From assembly GCA_947457545.1 (NCBI GenBank), contig CANGXD010000004.1, positions 1 through 64,000 on the forward strand: a stretch of DNA of 64,000 bases, in the 5' to 3' direction. Source of the stretch: Gemmatimonadaceae bacterium. Its GTDB lineage: Bacteria > Gemmatimonadota > Gemmatimonadetes > Gemmatimonadales > Gemmatimonadaceae. The notes under the pieces were generated by a model. That model was not told the DNA's origin, searched no databases, and was given only the letters and a program-made list of their open reading frames with translations. A program made the position numbers and the translations under genes. Positions 57,025 through 64,000 of this stretch are shown here, piece by piece. Position 1 is the stretch's first letter, and each line of letters begins with the position of its first letter.

Positions 57025-57744
57025 ATGGTCTTTCCGCGAACTCAGGCGACTCCACCGAGTACGTCTTCCAAATGGATCCGATATTTCGTGGGGGTCGGTC
57101 TTTTCGTCCTCATTCGCGTATTGGTAGGGTGGATTAGTGGTGACTCGCTGAAGAACTCGATCAAGCAGGAGATGAAGAGCACGAGGAGGGTCGACATCAC
57201 CGACATCAACCTCGCGAAGTCGGCTGATGGCGGACTGAGTGGAACCGCGACAGCCTCGAATGGGGACGTGTACGATCTTCAGGTCGACAAGCCCGGCGGC
57301 AGCCGACAAGCGTGGACCGCCAGTCCGTCGAAAAAGATGCTGGAGCGCGAAATCTCTACCATGATGGCGAAGTCGTCGTTGGGGACGGCTGGGACAATCG
57401 ACATCACGAAGACAGACAGCGGGGGCTATGTTGGGAGCGCGACCACGTCTGCAGGGGACACTTACGAGGTGTTCGTGAAGCCCAGCACATCGCTGCTGCA
57501 GTTCATCACGGTCATTCCCTCCCAACAGACGATAACGGCAAGTCTGACGCGGGAGATCGAGAGCAGAACGCGCGAGACGGTCCGGTCTGTCGAGCTCACG
57601 CGAATCAAGGCAGGAGAATACACCGGCGCAGCCGTGCTTTCCGGAGGTGGACGGCTCGACGTAACCACTGCATACAATGGCACAAAGGTCAGCTACTCGT
57701 TCAAGCCGAGTGAGCGTCGAACCCGGCCGCGTTCGGCCCCTTGA
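57025..57744 (+). CDS. Membrane-anchored protein with three internal ~60-aa repeats, unknown function
   Basis: One N-terminal TM (YFVGVGLFVLIRVLVGWI) then repeats LKNSIKQEM...GLSGTATASNGDVYDLQV / LEREISTMM...GYVGSATTSAGDTYEVFV / LTREIESRT...EYTGAAVLSGGGRLDVTT. Confidence 0.7.
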   Translation: MVFPRTQATPPSTSSKWIRYFVGVGLFVLIRVLVGWISGDSLKNSIKQEMKSTRRVDITDINLAKSADGGLSGTATASNGDVYDLQVDKPGGSRQAWTASPSKKMLEREISTMMAKSSLGTAGTIDITKTDSGGYVGSATTSAGDTYEVFVKPSTSLLQFITVIPSQQTITASLTREIESRTRETVRSVELTRIKAGEYTGAAVLSGGGRLDVTTAYNGTKVSYSFKPSERRTRPRSAP

Positions 57745-58322
57745 TCATGAGCAATGACGAACGCCGTGCGCGTGAATTGCAGCACATAGAGGAAGAGCGG
57801 CTCGACATACGCCGGGCGTCCACTGAGCCGATCACTGAGTTCACACTTCGCGATGCCGTTGCGGTTCACCATGTACCGACCGTTCGCTGGCACCTGACGC
57901 GAGGCGCCGACGTCCATGCCGTCGACACCGAGGGCGACTCACTGCTTCACGCTGCCATTGAATGTCGACGGCACATCGACCCTAGCCCCGCATGATCGCT
58001 CGAAGATACCGTGCGACTGCTTCTTGACGCCGGAGTTGATCCGAAAGGCCGCACACGTCGCGGAGACACGCCGTTGCACGTGGCGCTGCGGACGTGGTGG
58101 TGCATGGCCGATGTGGTCGATCTGCTGCTGAATAGGGGCGCTGATCCGGATATCCCTAATGATTCGGCGAGGACGCCTGGCGATGTGTTCTTGAAAGCGA
58201 AGCTGAAAGGTCCGTCAGGCCCGGGCCCGGAGATTCAGCGGTGGATAGCGGACTATCGGCGAAAGCAGAGTTGGATGCAGACCCGCCTGGAGACAGCGCG
58301 ACAGCATCGACGTACGACATAG
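57741..58322 (+). pseudogene. Ankyrin-repeat protein gene interrupted by an in-frame TGA (57993-57995)
   Basis: Both halves lie in the same frame: ...RWHLTRGADVHAVDTEGDSLLHAAIECRRHIDPSPA*SLEDTVRLLLDAGVDPKGRTRRGDTPLHVALRTWWCMADVVDLLLNRGADPDIPNDSARTPGDVF. Confidence 0.65.
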
Positions 58323-58386
58323 GAGTCCACGACCTTCAGGCGGCGGCGCGTGGTGAACACCCGCTCTCGTTTTTCACGGCATTCCT

Positions 58387-58638
58387 ATGCTCCGCGTGTT
58401 CCACTATGAGGTCACTGCCAACCGCATCCTCGAGCTGACCGTCGCAGGCGAGATTACCGGGACGGTTGGCTGGGGGACCCCGCGAACGCCATCTCGACAC
58501 GGTCCGCCCTATGCGTTCGGCCCACCTGACTTCCGGGTGTTCGTGCCGGCAGCCGAGGCTGTCGCACTCACCGGTAAGTCTCAGCGCATCGTGCTGACCT
58601 GGGCCGGTATCCGCCGGTCGGTGCGGCTAAACGCATAA
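58387..58638 (+). CDS. Small hypothetical protein
   Basis: 83-aa ORF MLRVFHYEVTANRILELTVAGEITGTVGWGTPRTP...; weak support from composition only. Confidence 0.35.
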   Translation: MLRVFHYEVTANRILELTVAGEITGTVGWGTPRTPSRHGPPYAFGPPDFRVFVPAAEAVALTGKSQRIVLTWAGIRRSVRLNA

Positions 58639-58726
58639 CCAGCATAGATCGGACCTGAGTGGATTGCCTTTCGCCCGCGCGAAGATGCTGCTTGAAAGGA
58701 ACACAGATACCACTAGCAGCGGAACA

Positions 58727-59533
58727 TCATCGTCGTACGGATCGACCGAGCGTTTCCCAGCTGAGGGTCACTGTTTCCGAAGTGAAGGTTCCACCGACGG
58801 CGAAGGCCATACTCGGGCCCACGACGAAGGTGACGCCGCTTTGCGTCACGCTGAGCTGCAACTTATCCGTCATGGCCCAGCGGACTCGGCTCTTCACGTC
58901 TGGGCCAGGAAAGCGCCCGGACACCGCCTCGACCAAACGTTGTTCGAGGAGACGGGCGACGCGTACCGAATCCACAACAATATCTTTCCATCGCAGTGGC
59001 GTACCAGTACGACGGGAGTAACTGGCAGTTGAGGTGGAGTGGAAGCCATGATAGCCTTGCCCATCGTATACACTCCTCGAGGCGTCAACCGTGATCAGTG
59101 CCGACGACACGAATGTGACAAGTGCCGATGCGTGATCGCTCAACTTCTCTTCCACACCCGTAGGCAGCCGCTCCAAAGCGCTCGCGGCGTGTTGCCGTAC
59201 CGAAGACGCTCCGTTACTCGTCACCAATTCATTGAGTACGCGATTGACCTGACGAAGGCCTGCTTCACTCGTCGGATTCATGATGTGTGACCACTGACGC
59301 TCGACGACGGCCTCGCCCGTACAAAATCCACTCGCCCTACTAATGCCGCGACAGGGGCGCTGGATTCGTATGGTGGAGTCTACGATGATCAACCCGCCGA
59401 GCAGGCGGGTCTTCACGCTGACCTGATTCTGAAGCAGCGCGGGAGCCAGCATGGGCGCCAGGCTCCCTGCGAGCAGAACCCAACGCGCGTGCCGAAGCCG
59501 CGCAATTACGAATCGGGGGTGGAAATGCCGCAT
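58727..59533 (-). CDS. Secreted protein of unknown function with RsiV/DUF3298-like C-terminal half
   Basis: N-terminal hydrophobic segment (WVLLAGSLAPMLAPALL); VSSALITVDASRSVYDGQGYHGFHSTSTASYSRRTGTPLRWKDIVVDSVRVARLLEQRLVEAV resembles DUF3298. Confidence 0.55.
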   Translation of the reverse strand: MRHFHPRFVIARLRHARWVLLAGSLAPMLAPALLQNQVSVKTRLLGGLIIVDSTIRIQRPCRGISRASGFCTGEAVVERQWSHIMNPTSEAGLRQVNRVLNELVTSNGASSVRQHAASALERLPTGVEEKLSDHASALVTFVSSALITVDASRSVYDGQGYHGFHSTSTASYSRRTGTPLRWKDIVVDSVRVARLLEQRLVEAVSGRFPGPDVKSRVRWAMTDKLQLSVTQSGVTFVVGPSMAFAVGGTFTSETVTLSWETLGRSVRR

Positions 59534-59860
59534 ATCGTCGAAGCTCGTTTTGCGAAGTCGCTCTCTTGATGCGCGAGGTCAGCAAACATTGATCTCTGGA
59601 CCGGATGAAGGTCAAGTTCAGAATCCAATGCCGGAAAGGCAGTCGACTGCGGCGCCAACGAGGGGGTGAAAGCTGCAGACAGCCAGCGGCAATACTTATG
59701 GGCGAGGCCGTGGCGCGGCTGCCGCTGGATGCTGAGGTGCTCGAAAGAAGTCGGATCGCGAGCGGGCGTGGAACGTCAGGGGATCTACGCTTGCTACGAT
59801 AACGTCGACGCGTACCTTACAGCGGATGCATCCTTTTCGACCAAATCTTATCGGCTACGA

Positions 59861-60418
59861 ATGAAACCTGCCGCCCGCATTTCGGACCTCCATACCTGCC
59901 CGATGGTGACTGGACTTGTCCCCCACGTGGGCGGTCCGATCATGCCACCCGGACATCTAATGACGCTGATCGCCGGTCTTCCGGCGGCACGTCTTGGCGA
60001 CATGGCCGTCTGCGTTGGGCCGCCGGATGTCATTGTGTCCGGCTCGTCCGGGTGCATGATCGGCGGCAAGCCCGCAGCGAGGATGGGTGACCAGACGGCG
60101 CATGGCGGCATCATCACGCTTGGGTGCATGACCGTCCTGATCGGAGAGTCGGGCGGAGGAGGAGGTGGTGGTGGAGGTGGTGGCGGTGGCCAGAGCATCG
60201 CAGCTGACTACACGCCTCCTCCCGCGACAATGCAATCGCAGGTGATGAAGGAGGCTAAAGCGTCGGCTAAGCCATTTTGCGAGCAGTGCGCGGCTGCGGC
60301 GCCGAAGGTGTCCAAGTCTACAGGACAACAGGCGGAGACATTGCGGGCGGCAAAGCGAGGCGGCATTCCGTTTTGCGAGGAGTGTGCCCGGCAGGCGGAA
60401 GGGGCAGGTGACGTATGA
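59861..60418 (+). CDS. PAAR-domain spike-tip protein with poly-Gly linker and C-terminal double PFCExC motif
   Basis: MKPAARISDLHTCPMVTGLVPHVGGPIMPPGHLMTLIAGLPAARLGDMAVCVGPPDVIVSGSSGCMIGGKPAARMGDQTAHGGIITLGCMTVLIG (PAAR), then GGGGGGGGGGGGG and KPFCEQC / IPFCEEC. Confidence 0.92.
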   Translation: MKPAARISDLHTCPMVTGLVPHVGGPIMPPGHLMTLIAGLPAARLGDMAVCVGPPDVIVSGSSGCMIGGKPAARMGDQTAHGGIITLGCMTVLIGESGGGGGGGGGGGGGQSIAADYTPPPATMQSQVMKEAKASAKPFCEQCAAAAPKVSKSTGQQAETLRAAKRGGIPFCEECARQAEGAGDV

Positions 60419-60939
60419 TCGAACGTCAGCCAATCGAACACGTCGCGCTCGAGCACTTCCGGGAACAGGGTCGACTATTCGCGATCCTCGATGCCTGCGA
60501 TTCTCCCTCGATTCCGGTGCTGTGCGCCGGACTGGGCGAATCACGGGCCGTGTCGCTTTATCGCGGTACGGCCGAAGAGCAGTTCGCCGACATTGCACCC
60601 TACTTGGTGCATGTGGACACCGCCGAACTGCTGGACTGGGTGCTGCAGTTCAGTGTGACCCCGGGTTGGGGGATCATGATTGTCGCGTCTGGTACGCTCG
60701 AGCAGTTACGGACGCATTTCCGTAAGTTCCTGAAGGTGCAGGGTCCGGATGGGAAGCCGATGTATTTCCGCTTCTACGATCCGCGGGTACTCGAGATGTT
60801 TCTGCCCACCTGCAATACAGAACAATTGATCCAGCTTTATGGCCCAGCGGAGCTTTTTGCTACAAGAGACGGCGCTCAGCCGATCATTGCTTCGCGACGG
60901 GCTGGAAGTGTGTTAAACCCTGTCGCTCAGCCCAAATAG
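60415..60939 (+). CDS. DUF4123-domain protein (T6SS effector chaperone/adaptor family)
   Basis: RLFAILDACDSPSIPVLCAGLGESRAVSLYRGTAEEQFADIAPYLVHVDTAELLDWVLQ...GWGIMIVASGTLEQLRTHFRKFLKVQGPDGKPMYFRFYDPRVLEMFLPTC; ATGA overlap with PAAR. Confidence 0.9.
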   Translation: MIERQPIEHVALEHFREQGRLFAILDACDSPSIPVLCAGLGESRAVSLYRGTAEEQFADIAPYLVHVDTAELLDWVLQFSVTPGWGIMIVASGTLEQLRTHFRKFLKVQGPDGKPMYFRFYDPRVLEMFLPTCNTEQLIQLYGPAELFATRDGAQPIIASRRAGSVLNPVAQPK

Positions 60940-60974
60940 TTGAAGCGTGCACCGACAGGTTCGAGGTTTCGCCT

Positions 60975-61571
60975 ATGATGGTGATCTGGCCGAATCATCC
61001 GACAGGGGGCGAACTCACCTTAGAAGTCTTGCTGGAGTTGCTCGAATCCGTGGTGCAGCACCTAAAGTTCACGATCACTGGTGATCACGATGTTTCGTCC
61101 GACCTGCTACCGCAAGAAGCTTCGGCTGCGCTTGGGCTGGATACTCGCTCGTCTTCCTCATGCCCCATCCGGATTGGGAGCGAACGTCAGATGACATTGC
61201 TCAGTCCCATTTTTAAGATCCGCATCGAACAGATGCAGATGTTGCAAGGCGTGGTCGACGAGCGGTTCATCACGCGACTCATTCAGGATTGGGTCGACGA
61301 AGAGGCGGTCATCGATGATGAGACCCTTCGATCTGCGTGCCGAGCATGGCTAGCCGACGGTCGACGATTCGGCTTTGAAACCGAGTACGAGCTGGCGATC
61401 TATTGTGATGCGCGTCGTCGTGGTGGGTTACCGTTTGCAGAGGGTACCATTAAGGCGGGTCGCCTAGCCGTGCAAACCGACATTCCAGCACGCGTTCGCG
61501 CAGAGATGATCGCCGCGTGGCTGGCGATCGAACCGCCTGACCTGTTCGCCGAGGAGTCCCCCAGTGCCTAA
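60975..61571 (+). CDS. Hypothetical protein, PAAR/DUF4123-associated
   Basis: IRIEQMQMLQGVVDERFITRLIQDWVDEEAVIDDETLRSACRAWLADGRRFGFETEYELAIYCDARRRGGLPF resembles small proteins often encoded near VgrG/PAAR genes (from memory). Confidence 0.65.
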   Translation: MMVIWPNHPTGGELTLEVLLELLESVVQHLKFTITGDHDVSSDLLPQEASAALGLDTRSSSSCPIRIGSERQMTLLSPIFKIRIEQMQMLQGVVDERFITRLIQDWVDEEAVIDDETLRSACRAWLADGRRFGFETEYELAIYCDARRRGGLPFAEGTIKAGRLAVQTDIPARVRAEMIAAWLAIEPPDLFAEESPSA

Positions 61572-63255
61572 TTGGTTCGATTCATTTTTGGAGAATTCCA
61601 GCAGAGTGGACCCCAAGATGAGCAAGTCGCTCGACAAACTGAGCCGGCAGCTCGCGTCTCGTGATCGATATGCGGATCTTCCGGTTGGGGTAAAGCGTGC
61701 CTGCGAGCTTGTGGATCAGCCGTGCGGGGTTGGTCGACTGATCGTGCGGCGCGACGCAGTTGACGATGAAGAGCAGTATCAGGCCATGGAGATGAGATGG
61801 GGAAACACGGACCCGAGCGCTCCTGGCGTTCCAGTATGGCGCCCCGGTTTCCCGCTGCAGATTGTCGCCCCCTCGAGTTTCTCTCCCAATAAGCCTCGAG
61901 AAGTGGAGATCGAAGCGGACATGATCGGCGTATGTTCCGCTCAAGCTCACCCTCGGTGCGCCTTCAACGACTCCGACGTATCAATTGGTACGCGAAGAAC
62001 ACTAAAGTTTTTTAGAGATACGGAACTCGACGACTGGATGTCTTTTCCAGGGATATTTGAGTTGCTCCGCCATTTGTATGTCGGTGCAACGACACCTTAT
62101 CCCATACGTGTCGACAGTTGTGGTACGTCGGGTGCTGATTCCCCTCCGAGCTCTCGTCGTGTCGTTGGACTGATCGAGGTGTTTCCTGCCGACGAGTTCG
62201 AGCTGACGATCACCTCACCCGCTGCGTGGACCAAGCGCTGGCGTCCAATCGGTGCGCGATTCAAAAAGCGTACGGACAAAAGGAAGGTCAAGAAACAGTT
62301 TCACGAGGACAACCCGAACGAGAATGATTGCGAGATCGAGCTCACCGTTTCTGATGGTCCGCGCGAGCGGTCGGTAGAGGGATCCGACATTCTCGAATCA
62401 CTCGAGAATGCGAAGAAGGTACTGAAGGCACTCAAAAAGGTCGGCCAGTGGACGGGGATGAACCCGGTCGGCTTTTCGGCAAGTTTTGTCGGCGACGTAA
62501 ATGCCATCGCTGGTGAAATGAGCTTGAAGTGGGCGTACCGCGAGGTTCCACACTCACGCGAAGTGTACCTGTGGGCCTCCGGCGCGATCTCATTGGTATT
62601 GGTGTCCGCAGAACTCACAGGAGAATTCGCATGGCAGATTCTTGGTAAGGCGAAGGTTTACTTCTCGTTGAAAATCGAGGGAGAGTTAGGGCTTGAAGGC
62701 GAGATAGAACGCTTGGGGCCTGGTCATTCGAACACCTCGGTAAAGCCGACGGGTGAGCTCAAGGGCACGGCGGAACTCGGTGCAAAAGTAGGCTGCCAAA
62801 TCGTTGCGGGCGCGCTCAGCGCAACATGCGGAATCGAGTTGGACGCCGACGAATTCTGGTTGCTTGGTCGTCGCTGTGGCGGAGCGGAGGCGCCATCGGG
62901 CCGTATTCCTCCGGAAGAGCTGCGAAATCCGACGGCGGCTCGGGCGGCGGGTGTTTCCGTCGCGGATGTCCCCGAGGAATATGAAGCAGGAGACGCCAGG
63001 ACCATCGGTAAGGTCTTTGGCGGTAAGTTGAAGTTTAACCGAACGCCCTTGATCTTCGGGGCGACCATCGAAGTGATGGGCGTGGGACGCTTCAAGTACA
63101 CCACGGAGGGACCAATCGAAGAAGCGAAGCCCTGGTGGACATGGGATCTCGAAAAACAATCATCGCCGGCGCCCGAGGTGAAGGAGGATGACCGGCCCAG
63201 CGTCGAGATGGTACCGCTTGATTCAAGTAGCGAACGAAGGAGTCCAGCACGATGA
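61564..63255 (+). CDS. Large hypothetical protein in PAAR operon, candidate effector/cargo
   Basis: 563-aa ORF, 8-bp overlap with the upstream gene; beta-rich C-terminal region (KAKVYFSLKIEGELGLEGEIERLGPGHSNTSVKPTGELKGTAELGAKVGCQIVAGALSATCGIELD); no recognisable family. Confidence 0.7.
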   Translation: MPNWFDSFLENSSRVDPKMSKSLDKLSRQLASRDRYADLPVGVKRACELVDQPCGVGRLIVRRDAVDDEEQYQAMEMRWGNTDPSAPGVPVWRPGFPLQIVAPSSFSPNKPREVEIEADMIGVCSAQAHPRCAFNDSDVSIGTRRTLKFFRDTELDDWMSFPGIFELLRHLYVGATTPYPIRVDSCGTSGADSPPSSRRVVGLIEVFPADEFELTITSPAAWTKRWRPIGARFKKRTDKRKVKKQFHEDNPNENDCEIELTVSDGPRERSVEGSDILESLENAKKVLKALKKVGQWTGMNPVGFSASFVGDVNAIAGEMSLKWAYREVPHSREVYLWASGAISLVLVSAELTGEFAWQILGKAKVYFSLKIEGELGLEGEIERLGPGHSNTSVKPTGELKGTAELGAKVGCQIVAGALSATCGIELDADEFWLLGRRCGGAEAPSGRIPPEELRNPTAARAAGVSVADVPEEYEAGDARTIGKVFGGKLKFNRTPLIFGATIEVMGVGRFKYTTEGPIEEAKPWWTWDLEKQSSPAPEVKEDDRPSVEMVPLDSSSERRSPAR

Positions 63256-64000
63256 ACGCAGTATTCATGTTGCGGATTACAGCTGGCTCGGCGAGCCTCG
63301 AATGCCTCGTTAACGGCGTTCCCGCGTGCTATCTGCCCGCTGGAATCGCGGATACCAGATCCTTCAACATCGGTCACTTGCTCCAATCAGGCGCCAATGA
63401 TCTGGTGACAGTCTTGGGACCAAATCCGTTCGCCGAAAAGTACCTCGAGGACTGGATCAAGCCGACCGCTCAGACAGACCTCGGGTTGTCGACCATTCGG
63501 CTGGAGATCGTCCGGTTCGCCGATAAGGAAGGGGTCAGCAGCACGGGGGGCGAGGTCGTTGCGTGGCGTGAGTGGCAGGTCGAACGGTCCGCGCGACCGA
63601 GGACGTACCAAGTAGGCTTTGTCGTCGGCGACGCGGTACCGCGTTGGCAGTGGTCCCGTGCAGAACGCTGGCCTTCACGCTTAGCGGCAATTTCGACGGT
63701 CGAGCCGTTTGTGGTTGGTCTCCATCGTGCGCTTGTCGAAGGCCGCGTCGAACCCATCCTGGAAGCAAACGAACCTCGCTTGCGCGATGCCTGCACAGCG
63801 TTCGATTGGAATTTCGAGGAGATGCTGGACGGGATGAAGCAGGTCCTGCTTGAGAAGCTTCGCAGTGGCCATCTCGTGCAGCCTCTTCACCCCCAGACGT
63901 GGTCATGGCGGCTACTCAGAGACGGTGCCCTACTTGAGGTGACCCGCGGTGAGCGTGATCCGGTGCTGGTGCTGGCAAATCCAGCAACCGGAGACGAAGT
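63252..64000 (+). CDS. Hypothetical protein in PAAR operon, truncated at window edge
   Basis: ATGA overlap with the upstream CDS; open to the window end: MNAVFMLRITAGSASLECLVNGVPACYLPAGIADTRSFNIGHLLQSGANDLVTVLGPNPFAEKYLEDWIKPTAQTD... Not in ORF track because no stop is reached. Confidence 0.75.
   Translation, partial: MNAVFMLRITAGSASLECLVNGVPACYLPAGIADTRSFNIGHLLQSGANDLVTVLGPNPFAEKYLEDWIKPTAQTDLGLSTIRLEIVRFADKEGVSSTGGEVVAWREWQVERSARPRTYQVGFVVGDAVPRWQWSRAERWPSRLAAISTVEPFVVGLHRALVEGRVEPILEANEPRLRDACTAFDWNFEEMLDGMKQVLLEKLRSGHLVQPLHPQTWSWRLLRDGALLEVTRGERDPVLVLANPATGDE

Noticed and set aside
57993-57995. TGA as a possible selenocysteine codon in the ankyrin gene
   Set aside because: No redox motif or convincing SECIS-like hairpin was seen; a nonsense mutation or sequencing error is simpler.
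58664-59032. 122-aa and 120-aa + strand ORFs
   Set aside because: Overlap the more convincing - strand DUF3298-like CDS, which has an N-terminal hydrophobic segment and family-like motifs.
1-64000. tRNA, rRNA, CRISPR arrays, integrases, phage structural genes
   Set aside because: None recognised on either strand by reading; tRNAscan-SE, Infernal and CRISPR finders were not available.
59861-64000. A complete T6SS or eCIS locus
   Set aside because: Only PAAR and DUF4123 are recognisable; no sheath, tube, baseplate, VgrG or ATPase genes occur within the window.

Overview
GC-rich bacterial chromosomal window with many secreted proteins and Hanks-type kinases; the gene style suggests Gemmatimonadota or a similar phylum, but this is an inference. 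From left to right: (1) a truncated ddl (D-Ala-D-Ala ligase) divergent from an ECF-like sigma factor and a CapD/WbpM-type dehydratase. (2) A Wzx/Wzy-type polysaccharide locus (about 3.8-22.9 kb) with a PglC-like initiating transferase, a WbpV-like epimerase, a complete UDP-L-FucNAc module (WbjB/C/D = FnlA/B/C), a WbuB-like GT4, the amidotransferase trio WbuX/Y/Z (= WbpG/HisH2/HisF2), a GT2, Wzx, a hexapeptide acyltransferase, a deacetylase-like protein, Wzy, Wzz and a multi-SLBB Wza-like exporter next to a Ser/Thr kinase. (3) An Opp/Dpp-type ABC transporter that looks co-operonic with secreted TPR, PD40-propeller, PEGA and carboxypeptidase-regulatory-like proteins and a zinc-ribbon Ser/Thr kinase with Ig-like domains. 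(4) A translationally coupled four-gene secreted-protein operon with Ig-like, possible cohesin-like, IPT/TIG and BNR-dockerin proteins. (5) A kinase-TPR protein, then two recently duplicated helical-repeat proteins flanking a kinase-RDD protein that appears to carry a second, degenerate kinase-like domain. (6) An NlpC/P60-like effector candidate with a coupled lipoprotein (candidate immunity), a threefold-repeat membrane protein, an ankyrin gene interrupted by an in-frame TGA, and a PAAR-DUF4123-unknown-unknown-unknown gene set at the right edge. No rRNA, tRNA, CRISPR array, transposase or phage structural gene was recognised. All family calls come from reading the translations; no database search was run.
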